64,000 bases of DNA from JAAELZ01 sp965237995 (GTDB taxonomy: Bacteria > Pseudomonadota > Gammaproteobacteria > Arenicellales > Poriferihabitantaceae). Every line of letters begins with the position of its first letter. Position 1 is the stretch's first letter. Below are positions 25,900 through 34,564 of the stretch, piece after piece. A program made the translations under genes and the position numbers. The stretch lies in contig CBDEGO010000005.1 of NCBI GenBank assembly GCA_965237995.1, positions 248,001-312,000 on the forward strand. The letters are read 5' to 3'. The notes beneath the pieces are model-generated. The model did no database searches and was not told the origin of the DNA. It saw only the letters and a program-made list of their open reading frames with translations.

Positions 25900-26793
25900 A
25901 TGAAGCAATTTGGCGTTCCATTAAACGCGCTGCGTGCATTTGAAGCAGCGGCTCGGTTGAAGAGCTTTAGTAAAGCCGCCGCGGAATTACATGTTACCCA
26001 TTCAACCATCAGCCACCATATAAAAAATCTAGAGGGCTCACTCGGGCGAAAACTGTTTATCCGTGAAAGCCGGCAAGTGAAGCTCACCAAACAAGCAGAG
26101 AACTTGAGCCGTATTTTAGAGCGATCATTCAGGCAAATTTCCGCCGAGCTATCTTCTTTAGATATCAGTAAAGCTAACTCCGCGGTAAAAGTAGCTGTCA
26201 CCCCATCATTTGCAAACAAATGGCTGGTACCGAACTTAAAACTATTTCGCGATCGTTTTCCTCATATTGAAGTGGAGATATACCCTTCTTTAGACTTCGT
26301 TGATTTTTCTCAAGAACAATTCAATTTAGGTATCCGCACCGGTTTAGGCCACTGGTCAGGACTAGAGGCTGAACTCCTTATACCTGTGCACATGACTCCC
26401 TTATGCGCACCTAGTTTGCTTGCCGAAACCAACACAGATAACGTTATTAACCTGTTACAACAACATACACTGATTCATGCAGATGTGAGCCAAGGAGTTG
26501 ACATCATCTCAGAGTGGCATGAATGGGCTATGGCGGCAAACATTCCGCAACTCGACACCAGCACAGGCCTTTCTTTTAATGACCCCGGTATTGCGTTGCA
26601 AGCCGCCATTGATGGCTTAGGTATTGCGATGGGCTATTTAGAGCTCGCACAAAGTGACATCGCTGCAGGTCGATTAGTACAGCCATTCGCAATAGAAGTT
26701 AAGCATCCATGGTCATACTACCTAGTGCTGCCGGTAAACTCAGACGAGGATACTAATACTCGACTATTTTGTGATTGGTTAAAACAGCTCTAA
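25900..26793 (+). CDS. LysR-family regulator (GcvA-like)
   Basis: 297 aa. The helix-turn-helix is in FSKAAAELHVTHSTISHHIK, preceded by the GcvA-type opening VPLNALRAFEAAARLKS. The C-terminal substrate-binding domain includes IRTGLGHWSGLEAELL, with the Trp that the LysR pseudogene at 3897 has lost to a stop codon. It is divergent from the Rieske operon with 113 bp between starts, so it is the likely regulator of that operon. Inducer unknown. Confidence 0.92.
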   Translation: MKQFGVPLNALRAFEAAARLKSFSKAAAELHVTHSTISHHIKNLEGSLGRKLFIRESRQVKLTKQAENLSRILERSFRQISAELSSLDISKANSAVKVAVTPSFANKWLVPNLKLFRDRFPHIEVEIYPSLDFVDFSQEQFNLGIRTGLGHWSGLEAELLIPVHMTPLCAPSLLAETNTDNVINLLQQHTLIHADVSQGVDIISEWHEWAMAANIPQLDTSTGLSFNDPGIALQAAIDGLGIAMGYLELAQSDIAAGRLVQPFAIEVKHPWSYYLVLPVNSDEDTNTRLFCDWLKQL

Positions 26794-26872
26794 TCATTTT
26801 GAACTGCACCTACAATGTTAATCAAAGTAGAATATCAGGATCAGACTTGGGGCGTTATGCATTTAACGCAAT

Positions 26873-27178
26873 GTGAGTTTAGAGCTAGCACCTACAACAG
26901 ATGCGCAAACCGCAACACATCAGTTAGCGGCCCACGAACAGATTGATATTATTCTTTCTGACGTGGTATTACCGAATGGTATCAGCGGCCCTGAGTTCAT
27001 TGCCCTTGCGCGACAAAGCACACCGAATCTAAAAGTGGTATTTATGTCGGGCTACCCCCGCGATTCTTTAACAGATAGCGAGTTTTACAATTCAGATGAT
27101 CGGCTGTTACAAAAACCTTATACCAAATCAGAGTTGAGTAAGGTGCTGCGCTCCGCGCTCAACGCCGACTGCGCATGA
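26873..27178 (+). pseudogene. Remnant of a response-regulator receiver domain
   Basis: The open stretch (GTG at 26873) encodes the last two-thirds of a REC domain: IDIILSDVVLPNGISGPEFI holds the phospho-acceptor Asp, MSGYP the conserved Ser/Thr position, and LLQKPYTKSEL the Lys. The first strand with the acidic pair is missing, and the upstream 80 bp does not restore it. This type of domain normally ends a hybrid histidine kinase or a single-domain regulator. I infer a decayed 3' fragment without function. Confidence 0.68.
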
Positions 27179-27696
27179 TCCATTGGCTAATGCCCTTAGG
27201 GTGGGCTGCTCAGCGTTAAGATTGCACCCAAGGTGAAGTAGTAACTTGCCCATTCAAGTGTAAGTTTCCGCAAATGATACGCCACAAGACATGATAGTCT
27301 ATTTTTTGTCCTTTTTCTGACAAACACAAATCGAGCGTTTGCACCGAGGGCATACAGGGTGCCAGCTCACAGGGCATAATGTCTTATAATTTGCGAGGAT
27401 AAAAAATTGCATGTATAGCGTATTGGAACAGTGTTCCGCGTTTAACCAATAGTGATGGATACAGCCACATGATACTACTCATGAATGGGCTTAAAGTCGA
27501 CTGCCAACGCTTAGTAACGAATAGAATTTACTAACACTGCCATCGATGTGACACTGTTGGATGGCGGAATCTATACATGCAGCACCGTAAACATAAGATT
27601 AAAACTTAAATAATACGCCAAACCAAATCGTGATGAAGAGTTATTACGTTAAGTCACTTTGCACTATAATCAGCGCGCTTTTTTCTAGTTCGCTTC
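27179..27696. other. 518-bp intergenic region, no gene recognised
   Basis: No ORF of convincing length, tRNA or known RNA motif is seen. A TATAAT-like box lies near 27382-27392. The region is flanked on the left by the receiver-domain remnant and may itself be decayed coding sequence. Confidence 0.4.
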
Positions 27697-29115
27697 ATGT
27701 TTATTACAAAACCTAATTATTCTTGTTGGTATATCGGCTTAGCACTTTTCGTTGCTTTGTATATTATCAAGCTGTTTTTCACTCCTGAAATTCACGTATC
27801 AGGCGATGAATTCGAAAAATGGTATGAAGGACGAAGAGTGGTCAATGGGTTAGCGCTATCACGACTAGACCATCACACCGCGCGGTTCGGCATTATGTGG
27901 CCAACCTACGCCTTTCAGACCATTTTCGGCACCAGCCCCGCCGTCTACCATCTATTAATGAGCGCTGTTTATGCGGGTATAGGCACCCTCGGCTTTTTAA
28001 TCGTTAAAGCCATCAGCCAGCATACCTTATTAGCGATAGTCAGTGCTTTGTTAGTGACTTCAGTGCCTCTATATTTTTCATTGGGGTCGCAGCTAATGCC
28101 CGCCCCTTTTGCAACGCTATACTTGTTTTTAACGCTATTTTTTCTAACAAAATTCAAGCAAGACGGCGCTAGTATCAGTTTAATTGCTCTAACAGCACTG
28201 GCTTTTATGTTGGCTTACGGCTCTAAGGTGACTAGCTTATACGTGTTGCCAGCCATTTTGGTATATCTCCTTGCTACAAACGGCAAACTGTCCACTATCA
28301 AGTTTTTAGGTATTCTGGCTATTTTCTATTTTATCGAGCAATTCATGAATTGGCGGTTATTGGGAGAGTTCAGCCTTTTTTCTAGATTAAACATGATGGC
28401 AACGCATATCGGAGCTTTAGAAGGATTCGTATACCAGCCCAAGGACATTTTTGGTAGATGGGGGCTGTTAAAACCCTCTCTTCTGGCATTGATGCTATTT
28501 TGTATGGCTATGTCCTTTATCATATTGATAAAAAAACACGCTCATTCAATGCCGTTTTTATTGGCTTTGGTGCTGCTTAGTTATTCATTTTTTATCACTT
28601 TTTCTATCGTGTCACTTTCTCCTCTTAAGTTCGCCGAACCTCTTATTTTGCGCTATTTCTTACCGCTAGTAATGTTGGCTTATTTAAGCTTACCTATTTT
28701 GCTTTACACCTTATTCAACAACTCCGTAATGGCTGCTTTGGCCGCGAGCACTGTTCTTATAATAGTCAATTTCCCCGGCATGTGGGCGTATAAAAACGAT
28801 AATGTTTTTAATGTGAACAGCTACGCTAATCATGTTGATGAGCATTACCAGAGTGGCACATGGCTAATCTTTTCACACGGTAAAGCAGCACGATTACATC
28901 GCACCGTTTATCTATCTGACCAGTCGCTGTTCAAAGACAATACTAAAATACCGGAAATCGGCCGCACGTTTAGTGACTATTTCAAGAAAGGAGGCTTACA
29001 CATTCCAGCTGTGCAAAACTTGGTGAAAAAACCCACTAAAAATCAATATATTCTATTATCTAAAGCGATGAAAGAACCCCAAGTCGTCCCTTTCATTCCA
29101 CCAGAGCTTCGATAA
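27697..29115 (+). CDS. GT-C-type polytopic membrane glycosyltransferase (PMT/ArnT-like)
   Basis: 472 aa with 10 or more hydrophobic helices. An acidic pair in the first outside loop (HVSGDEFEKWYEGRR) matches the catalytic Asp/Glu position of PMT/GT39 and ArnT-like enzymes that use polyprenyl-phosphate sugars. The C-terminal 80 residues are soluble and basic. No close subfamily is recognised. It stands alone and converges on the TerB-like gene. A role in glycan or lipid A modification is inferred from fold only. Confidence 0.72.
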   Translation: MFITKPNYSCWYIGLALFVALYIIKLFFTPEIHVSGDEFEKWYEGRRVVNGLALSRLDHHTARFGIMWPTYAFQTIFGTSPAVYHLLMSAVYAGIGTLGFLIVKAISQHTLLAIVSALLVTSVPLYFSLGSQLMPAPFATLYLFLTLFFLTKFKQDGASISLIALTALAFMLAYGSKVTSLYVLPAILVYLLATNGKLSTIKFLGILAIFYFIEQFMNWRLLGEFSLFSRLNMMATHIGALEGFVYQPKDIFGRWGLLKPSLLALMLFCMAMSFIILIKKHAHSMPFLLALVLLSYSFFITFSIVSLSPLKFAEPLILRYFLPLVMLAYLSLPILLYTLFNNSVMAALAASTVLIIVNFPGMWAYKNDNVFNVNSYANHVDEHYQSGTWLIFSHGKAARLHRTVYLSDQSLFKDNTKIPEIGRTFSDYFKKGGLHIPAVQNLVKKPTKNQYILLSKAMKEPQVVPFIPPELR

Positions 29116-29148
29116 GCTAATAGCGGTTAGGGGCTCTCTCAACCCACT

Positions 29149-29841
29149 CTAACTATACAGTTTTGGCACACCCAATTCGGCGTGGATTGTGTCGGCCATT
29201 TGGTGCGAAATATTCAAGCCCTTAGCTAGTTTATCTAGATATTGCGCTTCGGCTTGGCTATCTAAGTCGATCGCTAACAATGACATCAAATAAGCCTGCT
29301 GCTCCATCCCACTTGGTACGCTACTAACCACGCGATCAACATCAACCGGTGCATCTAATTCTGCACGAATAAAGTCAGAATCTTCCGCCGATAACTCGTC
29401 TAAGTGTTTGGTAATGTTTGCTTGCTCTTGGGTGTCAATATTACCATCTGATTTTGCAGCGCTAAGCATTGCTCGCAGCATAACTCGTGCTTGATCTTCT
29501 ACTTCACGAGTAGGTTGCTGAGTGAAGCTACCACCAAGCGCATCATTAAGCATACCACCCAAACTGCCACCTGATTGCGTCCCTCCGCCAAGAGAGTCCA
29601 ACATACCACCCAGGCCGCCACCTTGTTTTGAACTGCCGCCTAACAAATCTCCAATATCAGGGATACTGGAACCCGTTTGACCAGCGCTCGCACCCCCTTG
29701 TCCGGCCATCCCGCCTGTTAGGCCACCCAATAAGCCGCCTAATCCACCGCCACCACCTTTAGCGCCGTTCAACATCTTACCGACCCCTTTAGCCACCATG
29801 ACACCCATGGCGATTTTTCCTAATGTACCGACTAAACTCAT
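29149..29841 (-). CDS. DUF533/TerB-like protein with Gly-rich linker
   Basis: From ATG 29841 (MSLVGTLGKIAMG), with GAGG upstream, the product is 230 aa. The N-terminus is hydrophobic, residues about 28-105 are extremely Gly-rich (LGGLLGG and GGGLGGM repeats), and residues 115-228 form a TerB-like helical domain (MLRAMLSAAKSDGNID, then LLAIDLDSQAEAQYL). It resembles E. coli YebE, an inner-membrane protein of the Cpx regulon with unknown biochemical role. A Cpx-like system lies a few kb to the right, which fits, though no operator was found at this gene. Confidence 0.87.
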   Translation of the reverse strand: MSLVGTLGKIAMGVMVAKGVGKMLNGAKGGGGGLGGLLGGLTGGMAGQGGASAGQTGSSIPDIGDLLGGSSKQGGGLGGMLDSLGGGTQSGGSLGGMLNDALGGSFTQQPTREVEDQARVMLRAMLSAAKSDGNIDTQEQANITKHLDELSAEDSDFIRAELDAPVDVDRVVSSVPSGMEQQAYLMSLLAIDLDSQAEAQYLDKLAKGLNISHQMADTIHAELGVPKLYS

Positions 29842-29956
29842 TTCAAACCTCAATTAGTAAATATTCAACTCAGCATAATACCACTTGAAACAAATAAATA
29901 GATTAAAGAAGATTCAAAAAAGCACAAACAAACTTAGCATAGTCTGACTAGGGTAA

Positions 29957-30568
29957 TTAACGTGATTCAGCTCGCAAAAAGAACGTATAGCAAGCAGCGG
30001 TATTAACTGCTCGCGAAGGATCAGACTGCGCGAGGTCGATGCAGTCTTTCCTAGCGTAGACATGATCAACAGTCCCCAGCCCATGAGGCCACCTAAAGTG
30101 GCTCATTTCATGAAAATGCCAGCCCGTGGTATTTCGCACCTTGTCTTCAAACACCCTGCAAAAATTGATATTACGGTGGTCTTCTATCCAGCCATACCTT
30201 TCCGCCGGTTGCTTGCCCGCCATACATTTAACCTTGTATTGCAGACCATCAAAGCTTGCACGCATTCTTGTCAAGCCTATCAACACCTTGCGCGCGCGAG
30301 ATACATTCGCACTGGCGTCTAAATATTGTGTATAGGCCCCGTAACTATCTAGGTTACCCGCAAGTAGTTTCACAGTTAGCCGCTGGATATGTGTCTGTAA
30401 CTGCTTTTTCGCCGCCGGTGCATTTTCACCCATCAAGCGTTCTACTGATTCAGAAGTCAGTAGAATGCGCTTTGGCGGTTGTTCTTCGGTTGAAGTGCAG
30501 GTAGAAAGGCCGCAGATAAAAACTAGACAAGCAATAAATCGCAAGCCAATCTTCCTAAATACGAGCAT
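29957..30568 (-). CDS. M35/aspzincin-like metalloprotease, probable lipoprotein
   Basis: From ATG 30568 (overlapping the HAD stop as TGATG) the product is 203 aa. A hydrophobic signal runs to an imperfect lipobox (LSTC, Cys24; Thr at -1 is unusual). Near the C-terminus H153-E-M-S-H157 is an HExxH zinc site and G165-T-V-D168 supplies the aspartate ligand of aspzincins (GTxDxxY); the closing SDPSRAVNTAACYTFF is typical of deuterolysin/peptidyl-Lys endopeptidase ends. Prokaryotic members are little studied. It is the last gene of the Cpx-like leftward run. Secretion and activity are inferred. Confidence 0.72.
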   Translation of the reverse strand: MLVFRKIGLRFIACLVFICGLSTCTSTEEQPPKRILLTSESVERLMGENAPAAKKQLQTHIQRLTVKLLAGNLDSYGAYTQYLDASANVSRARKVLIGLTRMRASFDGLQYKVKCMAGKQPAERYGWIEDHRNINFCRVFEDKVRNTTGWHFHEMSHFRWPHGLGTVDHVYARKDCIDLAQSDPSRAVNTAACYTFFLRAESR

Positions 30569-31176
30569 CAGTGACAATTTACCCCTTTGCTGGTTAACAT
30601 TTCGACCACCGCTGGCAAACCAACTGTGCGTTCTGCCTGTAAGCCTGCTTTACGCGCGCCCTCTACGTTCACTTGGTTATCATCAAGAAATAAAATAGCG
30701 TGTTCGGCTACGCCCATTTGTTGCGCAATGTAGGTAAACGCTGCTGGGTCTGGCTTGGCCATGCCAATTTGATAGGAAGCAAACAGATGACTAAAACAGT
30801 GCGCCGCCTCTAGCTGAGGGCAATACTTAGGCCAATGCGCAGCGGTGATATTGGAAAAAATTGCTAATTGCACCTGTTCCTTTAGCATAAGCATCAAATC
30901 AAGCGCCCCATCAAAAAAATCTTTAGGCCATGCGGTGAATTCCTTAATAAATGTGTCTTGATCAACGTTAAGTTGCATTTGGGCTATTAAGCCTTTGGCA
31001 AAGGCTTCAATCTCTATTTCACCTCTTTCAAAGGCTTGCGCAATAGGTGAAAACAACCAACGGCGCCAGTTATCTTCAAACGATTCGGCATCACTCATCC
31101 ATTCGTTTTTAATCGGTTGCCCTTCTAAGTTGACTAGCACTCCGCCCAAATCAAAGACAACGGCCTTAAACTCCAT
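30568..31176 (-). CDS. HAD-superfamily hydrolase (YihX-like)
   Basis: From ATG 31176 (MEFKAVVFDLGGVL) the product is 202 aa; the start overlaps the pirin 3' end by 11 bases. Motif I is FDLGGVL, with Gly in place of the second Asp as in epoxide-hydrolase-like and YihX-type HAD proteins; motif II is IFSNIT, motif III the Lys of MAKPDPAAF, and motif IV LFLDDNQVNVEGA. The last is typical of YihX (alpha-glucose-1-phosphate phosphatase) relatives. Substrate unknown. Co-transcribed with pirin and the M35-like gene. Confidence 0.9.
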   Translation of the reverse strand: MEFKAVVFDLGGVLVNLEGQPIKNEWMSDAESFEDNWRRWLFSPIAQAFERGEIEIEAFAKGLIAQMQLNVDQDTFIKEFTAWPKDFFDGALDLMLMLKEQVQLAIFSNITAAHWPKYCPQLEAAHCFSHLFASYQIGMAKPDPAAFTYIAQQMGVAEHAILFLDDNQVNVEGARKAGLQAERTVGLPAVVEMLTSKGVNCH

Positions 31177-31873
31177 TTGAGTGGTGGCTAGGTAGATCAA
31201 ACACTAGGGCTTCAAGGTCTTCGTTAGCATCGACCTTAAATACCGTTTCGTTGCTGAGTTCAAGCGCATCTCCAGCAAGTAAATCTTCGTTCATAATACG
31301 CGCCGAGCCAGAAACTAAATGAACGTAGGCAGACCGCCCCGCAATGGGTATGGTTTGGCTTTCCCCTGCAGGTAATTGCAAACGTGACAATTGCACGTCT
31401 TGAAGAATATGCAAGCCTTCGCTTTCTTCGTTATTTGAAACTAACAAGGTCAAGCCGCTCTTAGACTCGAACAGCTGCTGTTGATAACGCGGCGGCAAAT
31501 TAAACTGATCAGGTTGAATCCAAATTTGTAATAGCTTAAGGGGGAGTTCCTTAGATGGATTAAATTCACTATGCCGCACACCAGAACCCGCGCTCATCAC
31601 TTGAATTTCCCCCGCATTGATTTGCTCGACATTACCCATACTGTCTTTATGCGCCACTGCTCCCTGCGTCACATACGTAATAATTTCCATATTTTCATGC
31701 GCATGCATTCCAAACCCTGCTTCCGGAGCGATAATGTCATCATTAATCACTCTTAGTACTGAAAAGCCCATATTATCTGGGTCGTAATAATCTGCGAACG
31801 AAAAACTGAAACGGCTCTGCAACCAGCCTAAGTCGGATCGGCCCCGTTGATCGGCCTTTTTAATCTTATACAT
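31166..31873 (-). CDS. Pirin-family protein (YhhW-like)
   Basis: 235-aa bicupin. The metal site is in the N-terminal cupin: GFGMHAHENMEIITYV supplies His residues and Glu, and SGVRHSEFNPS the remaining His and Glu. E. coli YhhW has quercetin 2,3-dioxygenase activity in vitro; the natural role is unknown. It starts three bases downstream of the sensor kinase stop, so it appears to belong to the same transcript as the Cpx-like regulators. Confidence 0.92.
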   Translation of the reverse strand: MYKIKKADQRGRSDLGWLQSRFSFSFADYYDPDNMGFSVLRVINDDIIAPEAGFGMHAHENMEIITYVTQGAVAHKDSMGNVEQINAGEIQVMSAGSGVRHSEFNPSKELPLKLLQIWIQPDQFNLPPRYQQQLFESKSGLTLLVSNNEESEGLHILQDVQLSRLQLPAGESQTIPIAGRSAYVHLVSGSARIMNEDLLAGDALELSNETVFKVDANEDLEALVFDLPSHHSNGV

Positions 31874-31876
31874 TGT

Positions 31877-33217
31877 CTATTGCTCAAGTGGCAGCGAGAC
31901 ACTCACCGTCGTTCCAAGGCCCACTTCACTACTTAGTTGCATTTTTCCGCTGTGCGCTTCCACAATGTTTTTGCATAAGTACAAGCCTAAACCTAAGCCA
32001 CCCGTATTCTGCGCCCGCGAAGGGTCAGCGCGATAAAATGCCTCGGTTAGTCGGTTTAAGTGGTCTTCAGCAATGCCTTCTCCAAAATCGGTTACAATGA
32101 TCTTTAACTCATTAGAGAGGTAATGAAGCACTATTTTAACTAGCCCGTTTTCAGGCCGATTATATCTTTGCGCGTTATCGAGCAAATTACGCAACATACG
32201 GCGAATTTGATTAGTATCGACCTGCACTTTTCTCGACTGACCCGTCACCGACATTTCAATCTCTAAGCCGATTAAATCTTCTTCTATGATCAAATCAATC
32301 AGCGCCTCAATATCCGTTGGCGTGCGGTGCAACAAGGCATGGTCTTGATGAGCGCGCTCTGACTCCAACACCTCATCGATCAAACGTTCGATAGATTGTT
32401 GGTCTCGTATCAGATCTTCTTGTAATGTCGAAGGCTCAAGCAAGGCAAGGGTAACGCGTGAACGGGCTAAAGGTGATTTGAGTTCATGGCTGAGGGCTAA
32501 CAGCATGTCACGCTTTGCTTTTAACATACCAGCCAATTCGGTCGACATGAGATTAACTCGCGTGGCTAATTGCCCCAGCTCATCGGTGCGCGAGATTTGA
32601 ATTTGATGCCCTACTTGACCTTCGCCGATTAGACGAACGCCGTCTTGGATTTTCCTGACCGGAGAAAACAGCCAGCGCGTTGCAAGATAAAACCCGTACA
32701 GCCCCAAGCCTACCAATAAACAAGCAATGATAGGAAACCATGCAAGCCGTCCCGCACGCATTTTAAAGCCGAAAAATAACTCGGCGCTCTGCTGGCGTTT
32801 GATGATAAAGAACGTGCCATCATCATGAAATACGCGGCGACCACCATAGCGACTGCCGTGCTGATGGTCGTCAGCGTGTTCAGGTTTTCGCCTTTCATGC
32901 CGTCGCATGCGTTTTGGTCTTTTCAGATTTCCGTCACTTGCCCAGTTTGTATTTTCACTGAAGATACGAATTACAATAGGGCGTGATTCAGTAATCGCTT
33001 GCGCTTTTTCAATGCTAGGCGGTGAGCCAATCTCCTCTGCTAATTGAGCAATATAGTGGCGAAAGTGAGGCTGGATTTGATTCACAAAATTTCGCTCAAA
33101 GCCAAATTCTGTCAACGCGCCGATAGCACTGGCGAGCAACAAGCCACCGCAAATAAATAAAGCGATCAGTTTTAAAGATAAATTGGCCCGCAAAGCGGTA
33201 ATGGGGTTTCGCATCAA
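31877..33217 (-). CDS. CpxA-like sensor histidine kinase with His-rich periplasmic domain
   Basis: 446 aa: TM1 at about residues 13-36, periplasmic domain to about 157, TM2 about 160-180, HAMP about 180-233, then HisKA with phospho-acceptor His244 (ALSHELKSPLAR) and HATPase_c with RNLLDNAQRY, DFGEGI and GGLGLGLY. The sensor region carries a cluster of His and acidic residues (H107, H114, H118, H120, H131), unlike E. coli CpxA, which suggests metal or pH sensing. It is one base from the response regulator gene. A CpxR-type operator lies upstream of the nearby Spy/CpxP-like gene, which supports a Cpx-like role. Confidence 0.9.
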   Translation of the reverse strand: MMRNPITALRANLSLKLIALFICGGLLLASAIGALTEFGFERNFVNQIQPHFRHYIAQLAEEIGSPPSIEKAQAITESRPIVIRIFSENTNWASDGNLKRPKRMRRHERRKPEHADDHQHGSRYGGRRVFHDDGTFFIIKRQQSAELFFGFKMRAGRLAWFPIIACLLVGLGLYGFYLATRWLFSPVRKIQDGVRLIGEGQVGHQIQISRTDELGQLATRVNLMSTELAGMLKAKRDMLLALSHELKSPLARSRVTLALLEPSTLQEDLIRDQQSIERLIDEVLESERAHQDHALLHRTPTDIEALIDLIIEEDLIGLEIEMSVTGQSRKVQVDTNQIRRMLRNLLDNAQRYNRPENGLVKIVLHYLSNELKIIVTDFGEGIAEDHLNRLTEAFYRADPSRAQNTGGLGLGLYLCKNIVEAHSGKMQLSSEVGLGTTVSVSLPLEQ

Positions 33218-33218
33218 C

Positions 33219-33896
33219 TTACAACTCTGCCTCTAGCACCCACTGATACCCTTTACCGCGCAAGGTAACGATGGGCTCTAGGGGTTTAAGCTTTTGCCGC
33301 AAACGGCTAACCAACACGTCTACAGACCGTGAGAATAATTCTGCCTCCACGCCATTGACTGAATTCATAATCTCATCGCGGTTGATTACTTTGCCGCCCG
33401 ACTCACAAAATTGCTGCAGCAAGATAAATTCATGCCCAGTAAGCGCAAGCAATTTCCCATCTAAGCTTGCTGACTTCGCCTGCATATCAACTTCTAGTTG
33501 CTGAAATTTTATTTTAGAATGCACCGCCGGTTTGCGTTGGCCTCGCTTTAGTATGCGAGAAATGCGCGCGACCAATTCACGCGGATCAAACGGTTTAGGT
33601 AAATAATCATCCGCCCCTAGTTCAATCCCGACAATTCGGTCAGTCACTTCGCCTCGCGCGGTTAACATTACGATTGGAATATCGCTAAAAGTACGCACCT
33701 CTTTGCACACTTCAAAACCATCTTTTCCGGGTAGCATTATATCGAGCACCAACAAATCAAAGGGTGTTTGCTTTAACAACTGCAAGCCTGTGTCTGGATG
33801 GTCTGCATGGCTTAACGCTAGATTGTAACGCTCAAAATAGGTTTTAAGTGGCGCTGCCAAACCCTCGTCGTCATCAATCATTAAAATTTGATTCAT
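33219..33896 (-). CDS. CpxR-like OmpR-family response regulator
   Basis: 225 aa. The receiver domain has the acidic pocket D8-D10, phospho-acceptor Asp52 (LDIMLPGKDG), Thr in MLTARG and Lys in LPKPFDP. The C-terminal winged helix ends in LRGKGYQWVLE. It precedes the kinase gene by one base. An intrinsic terminator lies between the Spy-like gene and this gene, so it probably has its own promoter or relies on read-through. Confidence 0.93.
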   Translation of the reverse strand: MNQILMIDDDEGLAAPLKTYFERYNLALSHADHPDTGLQLLKQTPFDLLVLDIMLPGKDGFEVCKEVRTFSDIPIVMLTARGEVTDRIVGIELGADDYLPKPFDPRELVARISRILKRGQRKPAVHSKIKFQQLEVDMQAKSASLDGKLLALTGHEFILLQQFCESGGKVINRDEIMNSVNGVEAELFSRSVDVLVSRLRQKLKPLEPIVTLRGKGYQWVLEAEL

Positions 33897-33984
33897 GGGT
33901 CTATTTTACGAATATGGGTGGCGATTAGATAGAGCCGAGTAGGGCTATCAGCATAGAGATGAGGGTAACTGATAGAACTAATAC

Positions 33985-34015
33985 TAAAAAACCCACCTCT
34001 AAAGTTAGAGGTGGG
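33985..34015 (-). terminator. Intrinsic terminator after the Spy/CpxP-like gene
   Basis: On the minus strand CCCACCTCT pairs with AGAGGTGGG around a 6-base loop and is followed by a run of six T. It lies 30 bp past the Spy-like stop and before the response regulator gene, so it should limit transcription into the two-component genes. Confidence 0.88.
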
Positions 34016-34045
34016 CTACGTGCTTTTATTAGCAGCGATTACTGC

Positions 34046-34552
34046 TTAACTTTGCTCGGTTTGCTCATCATGATCTCCGTCATGGTGACGCCCCTTGCCC
34101 CAAAAACCCATTCTATGCCCGCCACGCTTTTCCATGAATTTCATCATCTTAGCCTGTTGCTTGGTATCTAATGAATCATAAAAATTGGCGAATGCAGCAA
34201 TCAGTTCAGGTGCATGTTGGTTGACCGTATCTGCTTTTTCCTGCATTAAGCCGAGCGCTTGCCCCTGATCAAATTGTGCGCCGAACAACTCCATAAAAGC
34301 TTGCTTAGACTCAGCGCGGTTTTCGTGCAATGCCTGCATCTTACCTTGCATGCTTTGTTGTAGTTCTTGCAGCAATACTTGCTGGCCATCATTTAGGTTT
34401 AATTTCTTAGTAACGCGTTTTACCATCTTGTCGCCGCGCTTCGCCATATGGTCAGCGCCGTGACAATACTCACCGCCTTTATTCGCCGCCACCCCACCTA
34501 CGATACCTAAGGCAACTGCCGCACCAAGAATATATTTTGTAACTTTTTTCAT
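34046..34552 (-). CDS. Spy/CpxP-family periplasmic stress protein
   Basis: From ATG 34552 (MKKVTKYILG) the product is 168 aa; a GTG at 34564 would add four residues. A signal peptide ends near VAANKGG. The mature protein is helical, with the LTxxQ-like segments LNLNDGQQVLLQEL and SLDTKQQAKMMKFM characteristic of Spy/CpxP, and has a His/Gly-rich tail (GKGRHHDGDHDEQ). Spy is a periplasmic chaperone and CpxP an inhibitor of CpxA; which role applies is unknown. The triple GTAAC operator upstream implies control by the adjacent CpxR-like regulator. Confidence 0.87.
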   Translation of the reverse strand: MKKVTKYILGAAVALGIVGGVAANKGGEYCHGADHMAKRGDKMVKRVTKKLNLNDGQQVLLQELQQSMQGKMQALHENRAESKQAFMELFGAQFDQGQALGLMQEKADTVNQHAPELIAAFANFYDSLDTKQQAKMMKFMEKRGGHRMGFWGKGRHHDGDHDEQTEQS

Positions 34553-34564
34553 TTGCTTGTTCAC

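Noticed and set aside
27140..27225. attC-like pair (GCTCAAC and GTTAAGA with AACGCCGA/TCAGCGTT arms) at the receiver-domain remnant.
   Set aside because: The core fails the consensus at its last base, inner arms do not pair and no cassette structure is present; probably chance.
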